In this document: piece after piece, positions 25,651-33,840 of the stretch
Layout: each line of letters begins with the position of its first letter
Position numbering within the stretch: position 1 is the stretch's first letter
Source: CBDIHP01 sp965279195
Lineage (GTDB): Bacteria; Planctomycetota; Planctomycetia; Isosphaerales; Isosphaeraceae
Length of the DNA stretch: 64,000 nt
Reading direction: 5' to 3'
Assembly (NCBI GenBank): GCA_965279195.1
Contig: CBDIHP010000045.1
Coordinates: forward strand, 248,001 to 312,000
Notes under the pieces: model-generated
The model's database searches: none
What the model saw: only the letters and a program-made list of their open reading frames with translations
What the model was told of the DNA's origin: nothing
Program-made: the position numbers and the translations under genes

Positions 25651-26529
25651 ATGTTCCTGAACCGTCGCCAGATGCTGCTGGCCAGCGGCGCCGCGCTCCT
25701 CGGGCCCGGCGCGCTCCGCGTGCTCGCCCAGGACAAGGCCAAGCCCAAGAAGATCCTCTTCTTCACCAAGAGCTCGGGCTTCGAGCACTCCGTCATCAAG
25801 CGGAAGGGCGACGAGCTCAGCCTGGCGGAATCGACCCTGACCAAGATCGGCAAGGATCACGGCTTCGAGGTCGTCTGCTCGAAGGACGGCCGGCTGTTCG
25901 ACCCCGACAAGATCGGCGAGTGGGACGGCTTCCTCTTCGAGACCACCGGCGACCTGACCACACCCGGCACCGACAAGCAGCCGCCGATGTCGGCCGACGG
26001 CGAGAAGGCCCTCTACGACGCCATCCTCGGCGGCAAGGGCTTCGCCGCCGTGCACTGCGGCTCCGACACCTTCGGCCACCACCGGCACCGGGGCGCGGAC
26101 GACCCGTATATCCAGATGGTCGGCGGCGAGTTCTCGGGCCACGGCGCGCAGCAGGAAGCGACCATCGACATCGTCCACGCCGACTTCCCCGGCGTCGAGG
26201 CGTTCGGCAAGGACTCGTTCCGGTTCACCGACGAGTGGTACGCCCAGAAGAATATCGGCAAGGACCTGCACGTCATCCTGGTGCAGAACACCAAGGGGAT
26301 GAAGGGCAAGGACTACGCGAGGCCGAACTATCCCCAGACCTGGACCCGCACGCACGGCAAGGGCAAGGTCTTCTACTGCTCCATGGGGCACCGCGAAGAC
26401 GTCTGGGAGAACCCCAAGTTCCAGGGCCTGCTGCTCTCCGGCCTCGGCTTCGTGACCGGCAAGTTCGAGGCGGACACCACGCCAAACATCGACAAGGTCA
26501 CCCCCGAAGCCCACTTCATCAAGGCTTGA
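25651..26529 (+). CDS. ThuA-domain protein, secreted
   Basis: 292 residues of the ThuA (trehalose-utilisation-like) fold, a glutamine-amidotransferase-like domain widespread in planctomycetes. The ATG at 25651 has AGGGAG upstream and begins an N-terminus with RRQMLLASGAALLGPGA, a likely Tat or Sec signal ending LAQ. Family segments include KILFFTKSSGFEHSVI, FAAVHCGSDTFGHH, GGEFSGHGAQQ and VFYCSMGHREDVWENPKFQ. The biochemical activity of this family is poorly established; some members take part in sugar metabolism. Single gene bracketed by two terminators. Confidence 0.85.
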   Translation: MFLNRRQMLLASGAALLGPGALRVLAQDKAKPKKILFFTKSSGFEHSVIKRKGDELSLAESTLTKIGKDHGFEVVCSKDGRLFDPDKIGEWDGFLFETTGDLTTPGTDKQPPMSADGEKALYDAILGGKGFAAVHCGSDTFGHHRHRGADDPYIQMVGGEFSGHGAQQEATIDIVHADFPGVEAFGKDSFRFTDEWYAQKNIGKDLHVILVQNTKGMKGKDYARPNYPQTWTRTHGKGKVFYCSMGHREDVWENPKFQGLLLSGLGFVTGKFEADTTPNIDKVTPEAHFIKA

Positions 26530-26711
26530 CCTTCGGAGTGCGGGAGCCAAGCTGCCGCTATCCAAGGATTCATGCCGACTTGAACGGATTATGAATTTAG
26601 TCCAGGGCCTTGCCGGCCATTGCGTCCGGCAAGGCCGTTGATTTTTTCGGGGCGTACGCAGGTCGTGTTTCTTCGATGGAGAGCGGCAGCTTCGCTTTCG
26701 CACTCCGAAGG
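26530..26711. repeat. 34-bp imperfect inverted repeat filling the gap between convergent genes
   Basis: Arms at 26530-26563 and 26678-26711 match at 30 of 34 positions. They begin one base after the ThuA stop codon and end one base before the NYN stop codon, with a terminator stem in between. Both arms contain CCTTCGGAGTGCG and AAGCTGCCGCT. Confidence 0.85.
26606..26647 (+). terminator. rho-independent terminator after the ThuA gene
   Basis: An 11-bp perfect stem (GGCCTTGCCGG at 26606-26616, complement at 26626-26636), 9-nt loop, then GTTGA and six Ts at 26642-26647. It lies inside a larger inverted repeat. Confidence 0.87.
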
Positions 26712-27374
26712 CTATCGCAGCCCGCGGGGCCTGCCGCCGTTGCGGAACTCGGCCTCGACTTCGCGCGCGATCCGGTCGACGTCCTCGTCGGACGGGAAGG
26801 CGACGTCGCGGCTCTCGATCTCCTTCGCCTCGGGAGAGCGGGTGACGTCGCCGAAGACCTCCTGCCAGTAGGCGGTCTCCGCGGCGGTCTGGCCGATGCC
26901 GCGACGGATGGCCTCGGGATCCGGGGGAGGGGGCTCGGGGACCTTCTGGAACCGGTCGGCGGCGGCCTTCTTGCGCTTGAGGTCGTCGAGCTTGACCCAG
27001 TACTCGTCGGCCGAGACGACCTTGGCCTTCTTCTTCTCGGCCGCGCGCCGGACCCGGTTGTCGGATGAGACCACGGTGAGCGTCCGTGGCAGCGAATGTC
27101 CGCCGATCAGCTCCTCGATCTTCTCGTCGGCCGATTCGGAGGACTTGGCGTAGAGGATCGTCAGCCCCTTGTGGCGAGTCTGGGGCGAGACGAACTCCGG
27201 GGCATCCTTGGCGTCGAAGACGACCGTGGTGAAATGCGCCTCGACCGGATCGAGCCAGGCGGTCAGGTCATTCAGGAATCGGTGGCGGATCTTGCGCAGG
27301 CCGTCCGGGGCGAGCCGCTTGTGCAGCAAGCCGCCCGCGAACATCACGTTGTAGCCGTCGATCAAGATCCGCAC
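26712..27374 (-). CDS. NYN/PIN-type ribonuclease, YacP (Rae1)-like
   Basis: A 220-residue protein whose first 140 residues are an NYN domain: ILIDGYNVMF (first acidic residue), VVFDAKDAP, SADEKIEEL and VVSSDNRVRRAAEKKKAKVVSADE carry the spaced aspartates of the metal site. The closest family is YacP/Rae1, a ribosome-associated endoribonuclease in Bacillus. The C-terminal 70 residues are charged and probably flexible. The start is a GTG without an obvious Shine-Dalgarno. An IS element is inserted about 70 nt upstream, at the position where a -35 box would be expected for the TAGAAT near 27418, so its expression may be altered. Confidence 0.85.
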   Translation of the reverse strand: MRILIDGYNVMFAGGLLHKRLAPDGLRKIRHRFLNDLTAWLDPVEAHFTTVVFDAKDAPEFVSPQTRHKGLTILYAKSSESADEKIEELIGGHSLPRTLTVVSSDNRVRRAAEKKKAKVVSADEYWVKLDDLKRKKAAADRFQKVPEPPPPDPEAIRRGIGQTAAETAYWQEVFGDVTRSPEAKEIESRDVAFPSDEDVDRIAREVEAEFRNGGRPRGLR

Positions 27375-27447
27375 GGGAGGCCCCAGGTCTCACTGCCGCA
27401 AAGTGTTCGATGCCAATATTCTAGGGACGGTGCGCTGTCTCGACTAG

Positions 27448-28325
27448 GCCGTGTGGACAACAGATAGGCAATATCGGTTAATGGCGGAGGCCGATCGAAA
27501 CCAGGGAGGATCGACGATGCAGCACCGGCACGCCATCTCGGACGACGATTGGGCCCGCATCGAGGGCCTGCTGCCAGGACGGCCGGGCCTGCACGGCAAG
27601 GTCGCCCGGGACAATCGGCTGTTCGTCGACGCCGTCCTCTGGATCGCCAGGACCGGGGCCCCGTGGCGCGACCTGCCGGCCCGGTTCGGCAACTGGAATT
27701 CGGCCTGGAGGCGATTCGACCGCTGGTCCCGCAACGGGACCTGGCGGCGGGTCTTCGACGCCCTCCAGGACCCCGACCTGGAGTGGCTCATCCTCGACTC
27801 CACGATCATCCGAGCCCACCCCTGCGCCGCCGGCGCCCCCAAAAATGGGACGGCACCGGCGGTCAGGGCGAGCAGGCCCTCGGCCGCAGCCGCGGCGGAT
27901 TCGGGACGAAGATCCACGGCGCCGTCAGCGGCCTCGGGTTGCCGGTCGAGCTGACCCTCACGCCGGGCCAGGCGTCCGACATGTCGCAGGCCGGGGCCCT
28001 GATCGAGGGCTCGCCGGCGGAGGTCGTCATCGCCGACAAGGGCTATGACAGCAAGGCGATCGTCGCGGCGATCGAGTCGCAGGGGGCGGAGGCGGTGATC
28101 CCCAGCCTGAAGAACCGAGCCGTGCAGCGGGACTACGACCGGGACCGCTACAAGGACCGCAACCTGGCCGAGCGGTTCTGGTCCAAGGCGAAGCAATACC
28201 GCCGCGTGGCCACGCGCTACGACAAGACCGCCCGGAACTTCCTGGCATTCATCCATGTCGCCTCGATCATGATCCTGTTGCAGTAGCCCATCCGGCCACA
28301 ATTGCCCAGCTCTTGTCCACACGAC
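27448..28325 (+). mobile_element. IS5-family (IS427-like) insertion sequence, 878 bp
   Basis: The ends are imperfect terminal inverted repeats: GCCGTGTGGACAA on the left and GTCGTGTGGACAA on the right, with similarity continuing to about 25 bp. Both ends are flanked by CTAG (27444-27447 and 28326-28329), the expected 4-bp target duplication. The single transposase has a DDE domain and reads left to right. Only one copy is in the window. Confidence 0.9.
27517..28286 (+). pseudogene. IS5-family DDE transposase interrupted by a -1 frameshift
   Basis: The first frame starts at the ATG at 27517 (AGGGAGG upstream) with the helix-turn-helix segment and the first catalytic Asp in LILDSTIIRAH. It leaves the family sequence after AGAPK at 27843 and runs to a stop at 27954. 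The second frame (-1) carries GRSRGGFGTKIH, the second Asp in IADKGYDSKAI and the catalytic Glu in AERFWSKAKQYRRVATRYDK, ending at 28286. The shift falls in C5A5 at 27836-27845; one extra A would give GAPKKWDGTGGQ and a single continuous protein. This could be a mutation, an assembly error, or slippage-based expression as in other IS5 members. Confidence 0.85.
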
Positions 28326-28358
28326 CTAGTGCGGAGCATAGCGGCCGCGTTTCGCAAT

Positions 28359-28517
28359 GCGCTGGGCGCGGGTCTCCAGACCCCGCCCCAGGGTTGATCG
28401 CAGGAAACCAGCGAACCGGGTCTCCAGACCGATTCGTCACGGGTCTGGAGACCCGGTTCGCTAGGGCCGCGCGGCGAGGGTTGGGGCGGGGTCTGTGTAC
28501 AGACCCGCGCCCAGCGC
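28359..28517. repeat. nested double inverted repeat downstream of pyrC
   Basis: An inner pair (28410-28430 and 28442-28462) is a perfect 21-bp inverted repeat with an 11-nt loop. An outer pair (28359-28390 and 28482-28517) shares GCGCTGGGCGCGGGTCT and AGACCCCGCCCCA in inverted orientation, differing by a 4-nt insertion. Each arm also contains its own small palindrome GGGTCTNNAGACCC. There is no gene in this 224-bp gap. Confidence 0.9.
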
Positions 28518-28553
28518 TACCCGCTGTTTGTTCGCGCGAAACTGTATCGATGC

Positions 28554-29849
28554 TTATGCCCGGATGCCGTCCGGCGTGCAGCGGATGTCGCCGCCGACGA
28601 TGACGGTGTGGGCCTTGCCCCGCACTTTCCAGCCGTGATAGGGCGTGTTGACCGACTTCGACTCGAAGGCGTGGCGGTCGATGGTCCACTCCTTGTTCGG
28701 GTCGATGATGGTTACATCGGCGTCGAGGCCGACGGCGAGGCTGCCCTTGGTCTTGAGGCCGACGAGTCGCGCGGGGTTGATGGTGAGCTTCTCGATCACC
28801 TGCGGCCACGTCAGGTGTCCGGGCTCGATCAGTCCGTGCACGGTGATCGGCAGCAGGGTTTCGAGGCCGACGATGCCGAAGGGGGCGTTGTTGATCTCGC
28901 GGGCCTTCTTCTCGGGAGCATGCGGGGCGTGGTCGGTCGCGAGGACCTCGATCGTGCCGTCCTTGAGGCCCTCGATGACGGCGTCCACGTCGTCCTGGGT
29001 GCGGAGCGGAGGGTTCATCTTGAAGTCGGAGTTGAAGCCCCGGAGGCTCTCGTCGGTGAGCGTGAAGTGGTGAGGGCAGGCCTCGGCGGTGACCTTGATC
29101 CCGCGTGCGATCCCTTCCCGCACCAACTCCACCGAGCGTCTCGCGGAGATGTGCTGGATGTGGACCCGGCCGCCGGTGATCTCGGCCAGGCGGATATCCC
29201 GAGCCACCATGATGTCCTCGGCCGCCGCGGGCATCCCGCCCAGGCCGAGGAGCATCGACACCTCCCCCTCGTTCATCACCCCGCCGACGGTCAGCTCGGG
29301 CACCTGGCAGTGCTGCATGATGGTCAGGTCGAACATCTTGGCGTAGAGCAGGGCGCGACGCATCAGGGAGGCAGAGTAGACCGGGTCGCCGTCGTCGGTG
29401 AAGGCGACCGCCCCGCCCTCGACGAGCTTGCCGAGTTCGGCCAGCTCCTCGCCCTTGCGACCCTTGCTCACGGCCCCGACGGGGTAGACGTTGATCAGGC
29501 CCGCGCGTCGGCCCTGGAGGATCACGAACTCGACCATCGCCTGGCTATCCAGGGCCGGATCGGTGTTGGGCATGCAGCAGACGGAGGTCACGCCGCCGGC
29601 GAGGGCGGAGCGCGAGCCGGTGGCGATCGTCTCGTCCTCCTCGCGGCCGGGCTCGCGGAAGTGGACGTGGATGTCGATCAGGCCGGGGCTGACGATCAGG
29701 CCGGAGGCGTCGATGATCGCGTCGGCCGACGCGCCGGGGTTCTCGCCGAGGGCCTGGACCTTGCCGTCGGCGAGCCAGAGGTCGAGGGTCTGGTCGAGGC
29801 CCTGGCTGGGGTCGATGAGCCGGCCGCCGCGGACGTGGATCGTGGGCAA
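28554..29849 (-). CDS. pyrC: dihydroorotase
   Basis: A 431-residue class I-type dihydroorotase, the third step of pyrimidine synthesis. The zinc site begins with DIHVHFREPG, the signature of this amidohydrolase branch, followed by the ATGSRSALAGG segment. The metal-bridging region and conserved MQHCQVPE, GGRVHIQHIS and LATDHAPHAPEKK supply the other His and Asp ligands. It follows pyrB by 29 nt and ends the pyrR-pyrB-pyrC operon. The nested palindrome downstream may act as its 3' end. Confidence 0.97.
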   Translation of the reverse strand: MPTIHVRGGRLIDPSQGLDQTLDLWLADGKVQALGENPGASADAIIDASGLIVSPGLIDIHVHFREPGREEDETIATGSRSALAGGVTSVCCMPNTDPALDSQAMVEFVILQGRRAGLINVYPVGAVSKGRKGEELAELGKLVEGGAVAFTDDGDPVYSASLMRRALLYAKMFDLTIMQHCQVPELTVGGVMNEGEVSMLLGLGGMPAAAEDIMVARDIRLAEITGGRVHIQHISARRSVELVREGIARGIKVTAEACPHHFTLTDESLRGFNSDFKMNPPLRTQDDVDAVIEGLKDGTIEVLATDHAPHAPEKKAREINNAPFGIVGLETLLPITVHGLIEPGHLTWPQVIEKLTINPARLVGLKTKGSLAVGLDADVTIIDPNKEWTIDRHAFESKSVNTPYHGWKVRGKAHTVIVGGDIRCTPDGIRA

Positions 29850-29878
29850 GGGACTGGTCTCCGATCGGGGCGGTGCGG

Positions 29879-30856
29879 TCAGTCGGCCGCGCCCCGGGGC
29901 TCCATCTTACCGCTGAGCAGGTAAAGCACCGCCATCCGGACAGCCAGGCCGTTGGTGACCTGGTCGAGGATCGCCGAGTTCGGGCCGTCGGCGACCTCGG
30001 GGGTCAGCTCGACCCCCCGGTTGATCGGCCCGGGGGCCAGGATGAGGAGATCCTCGCGGGCCTTCCGGACTCGTTCGGCGGTCATGCCGTAAAACTTGAA
30101 ATACTCCGAGACCGAGGGGAAGTGCCCCCCTTGCTGACGCTCGAACTGCACCCGCAGGACATTCACCACATCCAGCCGGTGCATGATGTCGTCGAGCCGG
30201 TAGGCGACCTCGCAGCCGTACTTCTCGAACCGCTTCGGGACGAGCGTCGGCGGGCCGCAGAGGATGACCTTGGCCCCGAGCTTCGTCAGGCCCCAGATGT
30301 TCGACCGGGCGACCCGCGAGTGGCCGATGTCGCCGATCAGGCCGACGGTCAGCCCTTCGAGCGAGCCCTTGGATCGGCGGATCGTCATGAGGTCGAGCAG
30401 GGCCTGGGTCGGATGCTCATGGGCGCCGTCGCCGGCGTTGATGATCGAGCTGGAGACGTGCTCGGCCAGGAGGTGAGGCGCGCCGGGGGTCGAGTGGCGG
30501 ACGACCATCACGTCGGCGCCCATCGCTTCGAGGTTCCGGGCGGTGTCGATGTAGGACTCGCCCTTCGAGAGGCTGGAGACGCTGGCGGAGAAGTCCTGGG
30601 TGTCGGCCGACAGCCGCTTGGCCGCGAGGCTGAAACTGGTGCGGGTGCGGGTCGAGTTCTCGAAGAAGAGGTTGAAGACGATCCGGCCCTGCAAGGCGGG
30701 GACCTTCTTGCGGCTGCGCCGGGAGATCTCGGAGAACGACTCGGCCGTGTCGAGGATGGCGAGGATCTCGTCCTTGCTCAGCTCCTCGAGCCCGAGCAGG
30801 TGCTTTCGGGTCCAGGGGACGGCCGGGGCGGTCGGTGTCGGGCTCAACGGGCTCAC
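29879..30856 (-). CDS. pyrB: aspartate carbamoyltransferase catalytic subunit
   Basis: A 325-residue ATCase that condenses carbamoyl phosphate with aspartate. The carbamoyl-phosphate loop FFENSTRTRTSF, the HPTQALLD motif and LAPGPINRGVEL are all visible. No pyrI regulatory subunit gene is adjacent, so it is probably a catalytic trimer or a dodecamer with dihydroorotase as in some bacteria. The start overlaps the pyrR stop by 4 nt (ATGA), implying translational coupling. Confidence 0.97.
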   Translation of the reverse strand: MSPLSPTPTAPAVPWTRKHLLGLEELSKDEILAILDTAESFSEISRRSRKKVPALQGRIVFNLFFENSTRTRTSFSLAAKRLSADTQDFSASVSSLSKGESYIDTARNLEAMGADVMVVRHSTPGAPHLLAEHVSSSIINAGDGAHEHPTQALLDLMTIRRSKGSLEGLTVGLIGDIGHSRVARSNIWGLTKLGAKVILCGPPTLVPKRFEKYGCEVAYRLDDIMHRLDVVNVLRVQFERQQGGHFPSVSEYFKFYGMTAERVRKAREDLLILAPGPINRGVELTPEVADGPNSAILDQVTNGLAVRMAVLYLLSGKMEPRGAAD

Positions 30857-31422
30857 TCCTCGGGGCTCCTTCCTTCGGGCGCGGGCATCAGCCGGATCAC
30901 CGCGTCCTCGTCGTCCAGCGGGCGGAAGCGGACGGCGATGCGGTCGGACCGTTCCGTGGTCAGGTCGAGCCCGACGGCGTCGGCCTGGATCGGCAACTCG
31001 CGGTGGCCGCGGTCGACCAGCACGGCCAGCCGGACCCGCGCCGGCCTCCCGAGGTCGCAGACCGCGTTCAACGCCGCCCGGATCGTCCGGCCAGTGAAAA
31101 GGACGTCGTCGACCAGGATCAGGTCGGCCCCCTCGACCTCGAAGGGGATGTCCGTCCCCCTCAGGACCGGCCAGCGGCCCGCCTGATCTAGATCGTCACG
31201 GTAGAGCGTAATATCCAGCGCCCCCACCGGAACCGTCGCGCCCAGCCGGTCACCGAGCTCCTTCGCGAGGCGACGGGCGATCGGGACGCCGCGCGAATGG
31301 ATCCCGATGACGCGGGGGATCCGGCCGCCGAGTTCCTCGATGGCGAGGGATTCGGCCATCTGCACGACGGCGACGGCCACGCCGGTCGCGTCGAGGACGC
31401 GGTCGCTGCTGGTTGGGCTCAT
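30853..31422 (-). CDS. pyrR: pyrimidine operon regulator/uracil phosphoribosyltransferase PyrR
   Basis: 189 residues with the PRPP motif LILVDDVLFTGRTIRAAL and the IHSRGVPIARRLA loop, both typical of PyrR. PyrR binds pyr mRNA in Gram-positive bacteria and has weak uracil phosphoribosyltransferase activity. The frame continues upstream, but the ATG at 31422 starts the conserved region. No clear PyrR-binding antitermination leader is visible in the short leader, so regulation here may differ or be only enzymatic. First gene of the pyr operon. Confidence 0.93.
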   Translation of the reverse strand: MSPTSSDRVLDATGVAVAVVQMAESLAIEELGGRIPRVIGIHSRGVPIARRLAKELGDRLGATVPVGALDITLYRDDLDQAGRWPVLRGTDIPFEVEGADLILVDDVLFTGRTIRAALNAVCDLGRPARVRLAVLVDRGHRELPIQADAVGLDLTTERSDRIAVRFRPLDDEDAVIRLMPAPEGRSPEE

Positions 31423-31822
31423 CCTGTCGATCCGTCGGGTGGGGCGGACTGGAAGGGGCGGACGTCCCTCGCCCGTCGCCGCCGGATCGTAGCAGAGCCA
31501 GGCTCGGGATCGCAAGGATCGCGGCGTTGGCGGAGTTTGTCGAACTTACCGCGAGTCAAGGTCATTTCGACAAGGAGGGCTGTCGACCGGGCCGGAGGGG
31601 GACTTGAGACTTTCCGAGATTTTTTTCTCGGATTTCCGCCCTTCGGACAAACGGCGTGTAGACTTGAGTCGAGTCGAGGAATTCCGGCGAGCGAGTCGTC
31701 GGGGCCCCCAGCGAGCCGACGGCATCCTGGTTGCTTTCCTCTCTCGGCGTGCGGCAAGAGCATCGGGGCGAACCGAGTCTGACGCCGACCGACCGAGCCT
31801 GATCCATTGTGGAGGTGTTGCG
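31423..31822. other. divergent gap between pyrR and the amidase gene
   Basis: 400 nt without a gene. It holds the pyr promoter (31486-31515) and a 7-bp perfect stem TCCGAGA/TCTCGGA around six Ts at 31613-31632, which could be an operator or leader hairpin for the amidase gene. The start codon of the amidase has a strong GGAGGTG site at 31811-31817. Confidence 0.55.
31486..31515 (-). promoter_or_regulatory. sigma70-type promoter for pyrRBC
   Basis: On the minus strand: TTGCGA at 31515-31510, an 18-nt spacer, and TACGAT at 31491-31486. Predicted start near 31479, about 57 nt before the pyrR ATG. Confidence 0.5.
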
Positions 31823-32809
31823 ATGAACCACGCACCGTGGTGGGCGACCGCCGTGCGCGCCGGCCGCTGGCAGAAAGTGATCGTGCCGGGCCTGGTGCTC
31901 CTGACCCTGGCCGGCTGCAACCATCGCCGGCAATCGATGCGTCCGGTCTACATGGCCCCCCCGGCCGCCGTCGATTGTGCCCCGGGCACCGACTGCGCCC
32001 CGGGCTCGACGATCACCGCCGAGCCGGGCATGTCCGAGACGGGCGGTTCCAACACGCCGGACGCCGGCCAGTTGATCCCGGCCCCGTCGAAGTCCCGCTC
32101 GATCGACTCGCCCCCCGCCGCGGGCGTCCCCATCGAGCCGAGCCTGAGCCCGACCACCAAGTCGAAATCGGGCTCGATCAAGAGCAGCCCGAACGAGGTC
32201 GAGCTGACCGTCCCGAACGGGGCGAGCTACAACGACCGGTCGTCCCGCTCCAGCCGTCGTACCGGTGCCTCCAAGGCGCGGTCGGCCTCGCTACGGGACC
32301 TCCTCCGCCCTTTCGTCGTTGAGCCCGGCGACCTCTTCCAACCGCCCAAGGCTGACCGCCCCTGGAAGTATGTCGTGGTCCACCACTCGGCCCATGCCGA
32401 GGGTGGGCTCGACCAGATCGACCGCGAGCATCGCCAGGTGCTCGGCTGGGAAGGGTGCGGCTATCATTTCGTGATCGGCAACGGCAAGGGCTCCCCCGAC
32501 GGACAGATCGAGATCGCCCAGCGCTGGCTCGATCAGAAGCAGGGGGCCCACTGCCGCGACGGCAAGTTCACCGACCTCAACGAGTACGGCATCGGCATCT
32601 GCCTGATCGGCGACTTCGACGAGTCCGAGCCGACCCCCAAGCAAATGGAAGCCGTCAAAGCTCTCGTCGCGTACCTGTCCGACCGTTACGAGATCCGATC
32701 CGACCGCATGGGCACCCACGCCCAGCTCTCGAACTCCAGCACCGCCTGCCCCGGCAAGAATCTCCAGCCGTCGCAGATCTTCGGCACCAAGCCCGTCGCA
32801 TCTCGCTGA
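31823..32809 (+). CDS. N-acetylmuramoyl-L-alanine amidase (PGRP/amidase_2), lipoprotein
   Basis: 328 residues. The ATG at 31823 follows GGAGGTG and begins a signal peptide with lipobox LLTLAGC (Cys about 33). A Ser/Pro-rich linker of about 130 residues leads to a peptidoglycan-recognition/amidase domain starting at YVVVHHSAHAEGGLD. Zinc ligands are the first His in VVHHS, the His in GAHCRDG and the Cys in TACPGKNL. It should cut the bond between MurNAc and L-alanine in the periplasm, which is notable because peptidoglycan in planctomycetes was long disputed. It is followed by a bidirectional terminator. Confidence 0.9.
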   Translation: MNHAPWWATAVRAGRWQKVIVPGLVLLTLAGCNHRRQSMRPVYMAPPAAVDCAPGTDCAPGSTITAEPGMSETGGSNTPDAGQLIPAPSKSRSIDSPPAAGVPIEPSLSPTTKSKSGSIKSSPNEVELTVPNGASYNDRSSRSSRRTGASKARSASLRDLLRPFVVEPGDLFQPPKADRPWKYVVVHHSAHAEGGLDQIDREHRQVLGWEGCGYHFVIGNGKGSPDGQIEIAQRWLDQKQGAHCRDGKFTDLNEYGIGICLIGDFDESEPTPKQMEAVKALVAYLSDRYEIRSDRMGTHAQLSNSSTACPGKNLQPSQIFGTKPVASR

Positions 32810-32827
32810 TCGACCGATCGGGATCGC

Positions 32828-32872
32828 GGAAATTTGTGCGACGCACCCATCGGGATGGCGTCGCACGTTTCC
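32828..32872. terminator. bidirectional terminator between amidase and ThuA genes
   Basis: A 9-bp perfect stem (GTGCGACGC at 32836-32844, complement at 32858-32866) extended by GGAAA/TTTCC. It sits in the 76-nt gap between converging genes. Confidence 0.6.
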
Positions 32873-32885
32873 ATTTCGAAGACCG

Positions 32886-33695
32886 TCAACTCCGCCGCCC
32901 GACCCACGTGGCGGCATTGGCGATGATCTGTCGGACCGCCGGGTGGTGATAGACGGGGAATCCGTCATGCCCGGGACGGAAGTAGAAGACCCGTCCCTTG
33001 CCGATGGTCCAGGCGAGTCCGCTGCGGAAAGTCTGGCCACCCTCGAAGGTCGACTGGAAGACCACCGCCTCGGGCGTCGGGACCTGGAACGGCTCCGAGA
33101 ACATCGCCGTGCGCGGGATCGTGAAGCCGACGACGCCCTTCGCGATCGGGTGGTCCGCCTGCTTGACCTCGACCTTCTCCGCCTTGCCGTCCAGGCGCCA
33201 GGCGTTGACCTCGCAGGCGGAACTCATCAGGGCCTGGAAGGGCTTCGAGGCGTTGGCCGAGTGCAGCGCGACCAGGCCGAGCCGCCCCGTCCGGATCCGC
33301 TCGACGACCGCGCGGACGCGGTCGTCGGGCACGGCGTCATGCTTCAGGCGGCCGTACCAGACGAGGACGTCGGACTGATCCAGCGCGGCGTCGGAGAGAC
33401 CGGCCTCGGCGTCGGAAAGCCGGGCGCGGGCGACCTTGAAGCCCTCGCGCCTCGCAAAATCCTCGGCGAGCGTGCCGTCGATGTCCTCGGGATAGAGCGA
33501 GCGGACGGCGGTCCCTTCGGCCCAGACCCGGACGCGGAGCGGCGAGGTCCAGGCCTTAGACCGCTCGGCGGCATTGGGGGCATCGGCGCGCAGGAATCCG
33601 GGGACGAGGCATCCGGCCAGTCCGAGGAGGGCGGTTCGGCGGTCGATTCCATGACGCGGCGAGAGAGGATCCTTGCGATCCAGGTCGGCGGGCAT
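32886..33695 (-). CDS. ThuA-domain protein with twin-arginine-like signal
   Basis: 269 residues, second ThuA-fold protein in the window and only distantly similar to the first. The N-terminus has RRTALLGLAGCLVPG, a Tat-type signal with a Cys that might also act as a lipobox. Core segments are VWAEGTAVRSLYPEDIDG, DVLVWYGRLKHD, LVALHSANASKPFQAL and VFYFRPGHDGFPVYHHPAVRQIIANAATW; the last is the diagnostic ThuA C-terminal motif. The role is unknown. A good promoter lies 71 nt upstream of the start. Confidence 0.85.
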   Translation of the reverse strand: MPADLDRKDPLSPRHGIDRRTALLGLAGCLVPGFLRADAPNAAERSKAWTSPLRVRVWAEGTAVRSLYPEDIDGTLAEDFARREGFKVARARLSDAEAGLSDAALDQSDVLVWYGRLKHDAVPDDRVRAVVERIRTGRLGLVALHSANASKPFQALMSSACEVNAWRLDGKAEKVEVKQADHPIAKGVVGFTIPRTAMFSEPFQVPTPEAVVFQSTFEGGQTFRSGLAWTIGKGRVFYFRPGHDGFPVYHHPAVRQIIANAATWVGRRS

Positions 33696-33765
33696 GTGGG
33701 ATGGTTCTGCGGGGGGATGGTTCTGTGGTGGGATCTTTTGTGGGGTTTACTCTGGCGGTCTTCGA

Positions 33766-33794
33766 ATTATCGCCGCATCCCCGCCCAATCACAA
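33766..33794 (-). promoter_or_regulatory. sigma70-type promoter for the second ThuA gene
   Basis: On the minus strand: TTGTGA at 33794-33789, a 17-nt spacer, and GATAAT at 33771-33766. Start site near 33759, about 64 nt before the ATG. Confidence 0.55.
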
Positions 33795-33840
33795 GGGGGG
33801 ACTCGCTTCTTGGGTCTGCCGATGCCAGCACGCGTTGAGG

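Noticed and set aside
31423..31515. PyrR extension and a possible pyr antitermination leader
   Set aside because: The extra residues do not resemble PyrR, and I could not find the paired antiterminator/terminator hairpins expected of a PyrR-controlled leader.
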